DNA of 64,000 nucleotides from Tomitella fengzijianii (GTDB taxonomy: Bacteria > Actinomycetota > Actinomycetes > Mycobacteriales > Mycobacteriaceae): NCBI RefSeq assembly GCF_007559025.1, contig NZ_CP041765.1, forward strand, positions 2,290,679-2,354,678, given 5' to 3'. The position numbers and the translations under genes are program-made. The number at the start of each line of letters is the position of its first letter. Positions within the stretch are counted from its first letter, which is position 1. The notes below the pieces were generated by a model. That model was not told the origin of the DNA. It saw nothing but the letters and a program-made list of their open reading frames with translations, and ran no database searches. Below, in pieces: positions 58,866-64,000 of this stretch.

Positions 58866-59219
58866 TCACACTGCGTCCACACCCTGCTCCCCCGTGCGGA
58901 CACGCACCACCTGCTCGACCTTGGTCACCCACACCTTGCCGTCCCCCACGCGGCCCACCTCGCCGTCCCCGGAGCGGGCCGCGCCCACCAGCGCCGCGAC
59001 CACCCGGTCCACGTCATCATCGGGAACCACCACCTCCACCTTCGCCTTGGCGTGCATGTCCACGGCGAACTCGCTGCCCCGATACAGCTCGGTGTGGCCC
59101 TTCTGGCGGCCGCGGCCGCGTACCTCGGTCACCGTCATGCCATGCACCCCTGCGGCGTCGAGCACCTCCTCGACCTCATCGAACGCCACCGGTCGGATGA
59201 TCGCGGTCACGAGCTTCAC
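58866..59219 (-). CDS. glnB: Nitrogen regulatory PII protein, Tyr51 replaced by Phe
   Basis: Trimeric sensor of 2-oxoglutarate, ATP and ADP that blocks the AmtB channel with its T-loop. The 117 residues have VKLVTAIIRPVAFDEV, the T-loop GRQKGHTELYRGSEF with Gln39 and Lys58 kept, and the C-terminal VVRVRTGEQG. The residue at the modification site (51) is Phe, encoded by TTC at 59069-59067, where PII proteins usually have Tyr. The B-loop is longer by five residues (RSGDGEVGRVGDGKVW against the usual RTGKIGDGKIF). GTG 59219 has AGGAG 6 nt upstream. It follows amt by about 100 nt. Confidence 0.93.
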   Translation of the reverse strand: MKLVTAIIRPVAFDEVEEVLDAAGVHGMTVTEVRGRGRQKGHTELYRGSEFAVDMHAKAKVEVVVPDDDVDRVVAALVGAARSGDGEVGRVGDGKVWVTKVEQVVRVRTGEQGVDAV

Positions 59220-59320
59220 GGGGACTCCTTCGTCGTGGCCCGAGGGCGAGGGTGGGGAAAGCGCCGGGGACGCCGTCGCGACGGCCGGCGCCATCCGCAG
59301 CGACGCCGCCGGCGAGGGCT

Positions 59321-60790
59321 TCACGAGAGACCCCGGTCGCCGCCGGTCACCGCATACCCATGATCCTGCCCCGGTACGGCCTGTTCGGCATCCCGGAGCC
59401 CGGTCTCGACCAACGCGTAGGCGTGATCGCCGCGCCCGGAACCGCGGCCCTTCCTGCCGCCGGCGCGGCCCCAGTCGTAGGCCGACTCCGCGTGCTGACT
59501 CAGATCGATTCCGGCGATCTCGTCCTCGGGATCCACGCGCAGACCTATGCAGGCACGCACCGCCAGCGCGATGACCGTCGTCGCGACGGCGGCGTAGGCC
59601 ATCACCGCCGCCGCGCCCGCGGCCTGACGCCACAGCTGGTCGAACCCGCCCCCGTAGAACAGTCCGTCCACCCCGGTGGGCGCGGACGAGGTGGCCACCA
59701 GGCCCACCAGGAGCGTCCCTATGAGCCCGCCCACCAGGTGCACGCCCACCACATCGAGCGAATCGTCGTAGCCGAGGCGGTACTTGATGCCCACCGCCAG
59801 CGCGCACGCCGCGCCCGAGGCCAGGCCGATCACGAGCGCGCCGACCACATCGACCGACGCGCAGGCCGGAGTGATGCCCACGAGCCCGGCGACCACCCCC
59901 GAGGCCGCGCCCAGTGTCGTGTGGTGACCGTCCCGCACGCGCTCGACCACAAGCCAGGCGAGCATGCCCGCGCAGGCGGAGACGATTGTCGTCACCAGGA
60001 CCGATGCCGCGGCGCCGTCGGCCGCCAGCGCAGATCCGGAGTTGAACCCGATCCACCCGAACCACAGCAGCGCCACGCCGATCATGACCAACGTCAGGTT
60101 GTGCGGCCGCGACGGGTGCGTGCGCCAGCCCCGGCGCACGCCGAGCACCGTCGCCAGCACCAGCGCGGCGACGCCCGCGTTGATGTGCACCGCGGTTCCC
60201 CCGGCGAAGTCGATGGCGCGCAGATCGGAGATGATCCAGCCGCCCCGCTCCGAGACGAGGCCGTCTGCTGCGAACACCCAGTGCGCCACCGGGAAATACA
60301 CGAGCGTCGCCCAGATCCCGGCGAAGATCAACCAGGCGGAGAACTTCATCCGGTCCGCGACGGCGCCGGAGATCAGGGCCACCGTGATCGACGCGAACAT
60401 CAGCTGGAAGATCACGAAGGCCGCGGCCGGAATGCTGCCGACCAGGGGGATGCTCTCCGCGCCCTCCGGAAGGATGCCGCCGAGCGCGACGAAATCGAGC
60501 GGGTTCCCGATGACTCCGCCGACGGAATCACCGAACGCGGCCGAGAAGCCGAAGAGCGCCCAGAGCACACCGACCACGCCGAGCGCGCTGAAACTCATCA
60601 TGATCATGTTCAGCACACTGCGCGCCCGCACCATGCCGCCGTAGAAGAACGCGAGCCCCGGCGTCATCAGCATCACCAGCCCCGCGCTGATCAGCACCCA
60701 CGCCGTGTTCCCCGCGTCGGGCGCCCCCGCCCCGAGCGCCTGCAGCACGACCCCGTCCGGGGCCACCGTCTCCCAGCCCGTCCCCGTCAT
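59321..60790 (-). CDS. amt: Ammonium transporter Amt
   Basis: Trimeric ammonium channel of the cytoplasmic membrane, with PII binding to its inner face. The 489 residues hold eleven membrane helices, beginning DAGNTAWVLISAGLVMLMTPGLAFFYGGMVR; DFAGGTAVHINAGVAALVLA (pore His in helix 5) and DDSLDVVGVHLVGGLIGTLLVG (second pore His) are present. The C-terminal tail is long (about 60 residues) and hydrophilic. The start is ATG 60790; GTG 60808 is an alternative. A GlnR-like site lies about 200 bp upstream. Confidence 0.95.
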   Translation of the reverse strand: MTGTGWETVAPDGVVLQALGAGAPDAGNTAWVLISAGLVMLMTPGLAFFYGGMVRARSVLNMIMMSFSALGVVGVLWALFGFSAAFGDSVGGVIGNPLDFVALGGILPEGAESIPLVGSIPAAAFVIFQLMFASITVALISGAVADRMKFSAWLIFAGIWATLVYFPVAHWVFAADGLVSERGGWIISDLRAIDFAGGTAVHINAGVAALVLATVLGVRRGWRTHPSRPHNLTLVMIGVALLWFGWIGFNSGSALAADGAAASVLVTTIVSACAGMLAWLVVERVRDGHHTTLGAASGVVAGLVGITPACASVDVVGALVIGLASGAACALAVGIKYRLGYDDSLDVVGVHLVGGLIGTLLVGLVATSSAPTGVDGLFYGGGFDQLWRQAAGAAAVMAYAAVATTVIALAVRACIGLRVDPEDEIAGIDLSQHAESAYDWGRAGGRKGRGSGRGDHAYALVETGLRDAEQAVPGQDHGYAVTGGDRGLS

Positions 60791-60984
60791 CACCGACACG
60801 CGGACCACCGTCCCTCCCGGCCGGGACCGCGCCCGGCCGTGTCATGCGGAGGGGCTGCGGCGGTCTGCGCCACCGGCGACCGCAACACGTCCCCGTCCGT
60901 CTCCGTCGGGAACCATCCTGCGAAACCCGTGTTACGGGTCCGGAGGCATGATGTTGCGGCTGTGCAAACTTTGCGATCCGCCGT

Positions 60985-61000
60985 GTTACGCGCATGTGAC
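60985..61000 (-). promoter_or_regulatory. GlnR-like binding site upstream of amt
   Basis: On the amt strand the sequence is GTCAC-ATGCGC-GTAAC, fitting the actinobacterial GlnR pattern gTnAC-n6-GaAAC at all but one position. It lies about 200 bp before the amt start, between ftsY and amt. A further imperfect repeat tgcaaactttgcg lies at about 60963-60975. Assignment is by motif only. Confidence 0.45.
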
Positions 61001-61011
61001 GCGCGGCCGGA

Positions 61012-62517
61012 TCATCCCAGCAGCGCGTCCACGAAGGCGCCCGGGTCGAACGGCGCGAGGTCGTCGGGGCCCTCCCCGAGCCCGACGAGCTTGACCGGCA
61101 CGCCCAGCTCGTGCTGCACCTGGAAGACGATGCCGCCCTTCGCGGTGCCGTCGAGCTTGGTCAGCACGACACCGGTGATGTCGACGACCTCCGCGAACAC
61201 CCGGGCCTGTGCGAGCCCGTTCTGCCCCACGGTGGCGTCGAGCACCAGCAGCACCTCGTCCACCGGCCCCTTCTTCTCCACCACGCGCTTGACCTTGCCG
61301 AGCTCGTCCATCAGGCCGGTCTTGGTGTGCAATCGCCCCGCGGTGTCCACCAGCACCGCGTCGACCCCCTTTTCGATGCCGCGCGACACCGCGTCGAAGG
61401 CCACCGCTGCCGGGTCGCCGCCCTCTTTGCCGCGGACCACCTCGGCGCCGACCCTGTCCGCCCAGGTCTCGAGCTGGTCGGCGGCGGCGGCGCGGAAGGT
61501 GTCCGCCGCGCCCAGGAGGATGCGCCGGCCGTCGGCGACGAGCACCCGCGCGAGCTTGCCGGTGGTCGTGGTCTTACCCGTGCCGTTGACGCCCACGACC
61601 AGCAGCACCGCGGGGCTCCCGCTGTGCGGCAGCGCCTGCACGGACCGGGCGTTCGCGGTCTGCAGCTCGTCCACCAGCACCTCGCGCAGCAGCCCGCGCG
61701 CCTGCGCCTCGGTCCGCACCGAACGGGTCGCCATCTGGTCACGCAGACGGGCGACGATCTTCTCCGTGGTGGCCGCGCCGAGGTCGGCGATGATGAGCGT
61801 GTCCTCGACCTCCTCCCACGCGTCCTCGTCCAGGTCGCCGCCGCCGAGCAGCCCCAGAAGCGACTTGCCGACCGCCGATTGCGAGCGCGACAGGCGCCCG
61901 CGCAGGCGCTCCAGCCTGCCGTCGGTGGGCGCGATCTCCACCTCGGGCGCCGCCGGGGCCGGTGCCGCTTCCGGCTCCGGCACGGGGGCTTCTGCGGGCG
62001 CCTCGGGCTCCGCCGGGGCCGCGATCGCGCTCTCCGCGGGCGGGGCGGACTCCTCCGCAGGGGTCTCCGCGGGAGCAGGGGCCGCGGGGGCCGCAGGCCG
62101 ACCCGGGGTCGCGGGTTCTTCAGCCTTGGCCGGCTTCTCGGTGGCAGGCTCTTCAGGCGCAGCCGGCTTCTCCGGAGCGGTCGGCGCAGCAGGTTCGGGC
62201 GGAGCGGTCGGCGCAGCAGGCTCCACCGGAGCGACCGGGGCGGGCGGCTCGGCGCGCGGGGCGGGCTCAGGTTCCCGGGGCTGCTCGGGCGCCGCGACAC
62301 CTCCGCCGCCCCCGGACCCCTCGCTGAAGTCGAACCCGGTCGAGGTCGTGTATCCCCCGGGCTTGGCCTTGCGCTCCTCGATCTCGGCATCCGGCGGCGG
62401 GGTGAAGCTGATCTGCCGGCGCCGGTAGAGCACCGCCCCGGCGACGACGGCGATGACGACCAGCGCCGCCACGACTGCGATGACGATCCAGAGTGCTGAG
62501 TTCACGCGCCCCATCAT
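61012..62517 (-). CDS. ftsY: Signal recognition particle receptor FtsY
   Basis: Membrane-associated GTPase partner of Ffh. The 501 residues start with a real membrane helix (ALWIVIAVVAALVVIAVVAGAVLY), as in actinobacteria, then a long Pro/Ala/Glu-rich A domain (about 65-200, with APTAPPEP-like repeats), the N domain (RLERLRGRLSRSQSAVGKSLLGLL) and the G domain (GVNGTGKTTTTGKLA, DTAGRLHTK, TKLDGTAKGGIVFQ). The start could be ATG 62517, ATG 62514 or GTG 62505 (VNSALW). It lies between smc and amt as in Rv2922c-Rv2920c, with the AurF gene inserted. Confidence 0.95.
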   Translation of the reverse strand: MMGRVNSALWIVIAVVAALVVIAVVAGAVLYRRRQISFTPPPDAEIEERKAKPGGYTTSTGFDFSEGSGGGGGVAAPEQPREPEPAPRAEPPAPVAPVEPAAPTAPPEPAAPTAPEKPAAPEEPATEKPAKAEEPATPGRPAAPAAPAPAETPAEESAPPAESAIAAPAEPEAPAEAPVPEPEAAPAPAAPEVEIAPTDGRLERLRGRLSRSQSAVGKSLLGLLGGGDLDEDAWEEVEDTLIIADLGAATTEKIVARLRDQMATRSVRTEAQARGLLREVLVDELQTANARSVQALPHSGSPAVLLVVGVNGTGKTTTTGKLARVLVADGRRILLGAADTFRAAAADQLETWADRVGAEVVRGKEGGDPAAVAFDAVSRGIEKGVDAVLVDTAGRLHTKTGLMDELGKVKRVVEKKGPVDEVLLVLDATVGQNGLAQARVFAEVVDITGVVLTKLDGTAKGGIVFQVQHELGVPVKLVGLGEGPDDLAPFDPGAFVDALLG

Positions 62518-62635
62518 CGCAGCCGCCCCGGACAGGCGTCACATCCGCTCCGGCGCACCGCGCGTGTCGACGGCGCGGACGGCCGGCCGGTATGACGTCA
62601 TCGGCCGCAGCGTGCCGGCCCGGCCACCCCACCTC

Positions 62636-62664
62636 TTGCATGAGACAGACGGTCACACTAAACT
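62636..62664 (+). promoter_or_regulatory. Promoter of the AurF-like gene
   Basis: TTGCAT (62636-62641) and TAAACT (62659-62664) are separated by exactly 17 bp, the best -35/-10 pair noted in the window. Transcription would begin near 62671-62673, giving a leader of about 36 nt that contains GGGAGG before the ATG. Confidence 0.65.
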
Positions 62665-62671
62665 GTGTGAC
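62652..62671 (+). promoter_or_regulatory. 20-bp palindromic operator over the -10 box
   Basis: GTCACAC and GTGTGAC form a perfect 7-bp inverted repeat with a 6-bp centre that is the -10 box itself. Size and symmetry are those of a TetR- or MarR-type operator; a bound protein would block the polymerase. The regulator gene is not in the window. Confidence 0.6.
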
Positions 62672-62708
62672 ACAGGTAACGCATGATCGATCGCTTCGGG
62701 AGGCCGGC

Positions 62709-63728
62709 ATGACACTCCAGGATTCCGACACCGCGGTTGACCGCCGCGCAGGCCACGCCCCCGGGCTGTCCCCCCGGTACCGGCGGATGCTCCGCACGCT
62801 GTCCGAGGGATCGGTGGACAAGCACTTCCACCCGTACCTCGACATCGACTGGGACAACCCGGACCTCGCACTCGATCCGCAGGATCCGCGCTGGGTCCTG
62901 TCCCCGAAGATCGACCCGCTGGGCGCCACGCGGTGGTATCAGGAGCAACCGCTGGACAAGCAGATCGAGATGGGCCGCTGGCGCCAGGCCAACGCGATCA
63001 AGGTCGGCGCGTCGTTCGAGACCATCCTGATCCGCGGCCTCATGCACTACGTGATGACGCTGCCGAACAACTCGCCCGAGTTCCGCTACTGCCTCCACGA
63101 GATGACCGAGGAGTGCAATCACATCCAGATGTTCCAGGAGCTCGTCAACCGCATCGGCGTCGACGTGCCCGGCATGCGGCCCGCGTTCCGGCGCACCTCC
63201 CCGTTCATCGGCCTGGCCGGCGGGTACGCCTTCGTGGTGTTGTTCATCGGCATCCTCGGCGGCGAGGAACCCATCGACCACTACCAGAAGTCGCTGCTAC
63301 GCCACGATGTGGAACTCCCGCCGCTGGTCCGGCGGGTCATGCAGATCCACATCGCCGAGGAGGCACGCCACATCTCCTTCGCCGGCGACTTCCTGCGCAC
63401 GCACATGCCCCGCATGGGCCGCGCGTCGCACGCGACGTGCTCGGTGCTCTTCCCGCTGACGATGCGCTGGCTGGCCGGCGAGATCATGACCCCGCCCAAG
63501 TCGTTCGCCCGCCGCTTCGAGATCCCCGACGCGGTCATCCGCGAAGCGTTCTGGGACGGCCCGCGCTCGCGCCAGATCATGTCCGGGTATTTCGACGACA
63601 TGCGCACTCTCGCCGATGAGCTGGGGCTGATGAACCCGGTCACCCGTCGGCTCTGGCGCAGGCTGGGCATCGACGGCCGCCGCGCCCGCTACCGCGGCGA
63701 GCCCGACCGGCGCGAGTTCGCCGCCTGA
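62709..63728 (+). CDS. AurF-family diiron oxygenase
   Basis: Non-heme diiron protein related to p-aminobenzoate N-oxygenase AurF; the substrate here is unknown. The 339 residues keep the AurF ligand pattern: Glu104 (ASFETILIRG), Glu135-x-x-His138 (TEECNH), a Glu at 186/187, His214, and Glu218-x-x-His221 (HIAEEARH), with the same 4- and 3-residue spacing as His223-Glu227-His230 of AurF. A hydrophobic stretch at about 168-184 is the helix between ligands. No signal peptide. ATG 62709 has GGGAGG at 6 nt. It is a single-gene unit divergent from ftsY and convergent to smc, with its own promoter and operator. Confidence 0.85.
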   Translation: MTLQDSDTAVDRRAGHAPGLSPRYRRMLRTLSEGSVDKHFHPYLDIDWDNPDLALDPQDPRWVLSPKIDPLGATRWYQEQPLDKQIEMGRWRQANAIKVGASFETILIRGLMHYVMTLPNNSPEFRYCLHEMTEECNHIQMFQELVNRIGVDVPGMRPAFRRTSPFIGLAGGYAFVVLFIGILGGEEPIDHYQKSLLRHDVELPPLVRRVMQIHIAEEARHISFAGDFLRTHMPRMGRASHATCSVLFPLTMRWLAGEIMTPPKSFARRFEIPDAVIREAFWDGPRSRQIMSGYFDDMRTLADELGLMNPVTRRLWRRLGIDGRRARYRGEPDRREFAA

Positions 63729-63737
63729 CCGCGCTGC

Positions 63738-63764
63738 CCGCTCCGGTGGCGGATATCGGAGCGG
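63738..63764. terminator. Bidirectional hairpin between AurF-like gene and smc
   Basis: An 8-bp inverted repeat ccgctccg / cggagcgg with an 11-nt loop fills the 36-bp space between the convergent stop codons. Confidence 0.6.
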
Positions 63765-64000
63765 CTAGTCGGTGACGGGCACGTCGCCCAGGTCCACCCC
63801 GCGCATCCGCTGGGAGATGACCTGGGTGATCCCGTCGCCGCGCATGCTCACCCCGTACAGGGCGTCCGCGATCTCCATGGTGGACTTCTGGTGGGTGATC
63901 ACGATCAGCTGGGAACGCTCGCGCAGCTGCGTGAACAGGCTGATCAGCCGGTTGAGGTTGACCTCGTCGAGGGCGGCCTCCACCTCGTCCATGACATAGA
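63765..64000 (-). CDS. smc: Chromosome partition protein SMC, C-terminal end only
   Basis: ATPase of the condensin-like complex. Only the last 78 codons are inside the window. They carry the C-terminal head motifs: [17 protein letters not shown] (Walker B with the D-loop), [28 protein letters not shown] (H-loop and the conserved GVSM...GVT segment) and a short tail ending DLGDVPVTD. The rest of the gene lies beyond position 64000. Position upstream of ftsY fits Rv2922c. Confidence 0.96.
   Translation of the reverse strand, partial: YVMDEVEAALDEVNLNRLISLFTQLRERSQLIVITHQKSTMEIADALYGVSMRGDGITQVISQRMRGVDLGDVPVTD

Noticed and set aside
59252-62428. Open frame of over 1000 codons on the plus strand opposite amt and ftsY
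   Set aside because: Antisense shadow of two real membrane/GTPase genes; its composition is Arg/His/Ser-rich and lacks any motif.
62592-62601. 10-bp palindrome ATGACGTCAT upstream of the AurF-like gene
   Set aside because: Too short to stand out in sequence of this size, and outside the promoter proposed for the gene.

Overview
The window is a very GC-rich stretch of chromosome from an actinobacterium of the order Mycobacteriales (the mycolic-acid group), probably outside Mycobacterium itself. Supporting this are mycothione reductase, a PptT-type phosphopantetheinyl transferase paired with PptH, a GTP-type mycobacterial set of housekeeping proteins, frequent GTG starts, and a gene order that follows, from memory, the M. 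tuberculosis Rv2783c to Rv2922c region almost gene for gene with deletions and insertions. No tRNA, rRNA, CRISPR array, insertion sequence or prophage is visible. Genus cannot be fixed from this sequence alone.\n\nLayout, left to right. 1-4.9 kb: pnp (cut by the window edge), a long non-coding gap, rpsO, ribF, and the divergent manganese regulator mntR. 5-9.9 kb: truB, pptT/pptH, a DinF-type MATE exporter and NrnA. 9.9-15.7 kb: the rimP-nusA-ylxR-infB-rbfA cluster. 15.9-25.9 kb: a Tat-type secreted protein with a ferritin-like DUF4439 partner, proS, yaaA, cysG, mqo, a lipase-like hydrolase coupled to mtr, and a degenerate alpha/beta hydrolase. 26-32 kb: map, galT-galK, a penicillin-binding lipoprotein, a GNAT protein. 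32-36 kb: ispG-rip1-dxr. 36-43 kb: rlmN, cdsA, frr, pyrH, tsf, rpsB with small membrane proteins. 43-50 kb: M23 peptidase, xerC, dprA-comM-yraN, DUF2469, rnhB, lepB. 50-59 kb: rplS, tex, trmD-rimM-khpA-rpsP, an amidohydrolase, ffh. 59-64 kb: glnB, amt, ftsY, an AurF-type diiron oxygenase, and the C-terminus of smc.\n\nThe genes form three working groups. The largest is gene expression: translation factors, ribosomal proteins, rRNA/tRNA modification, RNA turnover and the SRP pathway. The second is envelope and cofactor metabolism: MEP isoprenoid enzymes, CDP-diacylglycerol synthesis, Rip1 protease, signal peptidase, PBP, flavin, siroheme and phosphopantetheine enzymes. The third is nitrogen uptake (amt-glnB). 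Many neighbours are translationally coupled through ATGA, GTGA or TGATG overlaps, while many first genes look leaderless (a TANNNT box 6-8 nt before the start codon and no Shine-Dalgarno).\n\nThe points most worth following are a PII protein that lacks the modifiable Tyr51, carries an enlarged B-loop and has no glnD beside it; an AurF-family oxygenase gene driven by a well-formed promoter whose -10 box lies inside a 20-bp palindrome; several short tandem duplications located exactly at gene starts or stops; and a perfect 22-bp palindrome in the rpsB leader.
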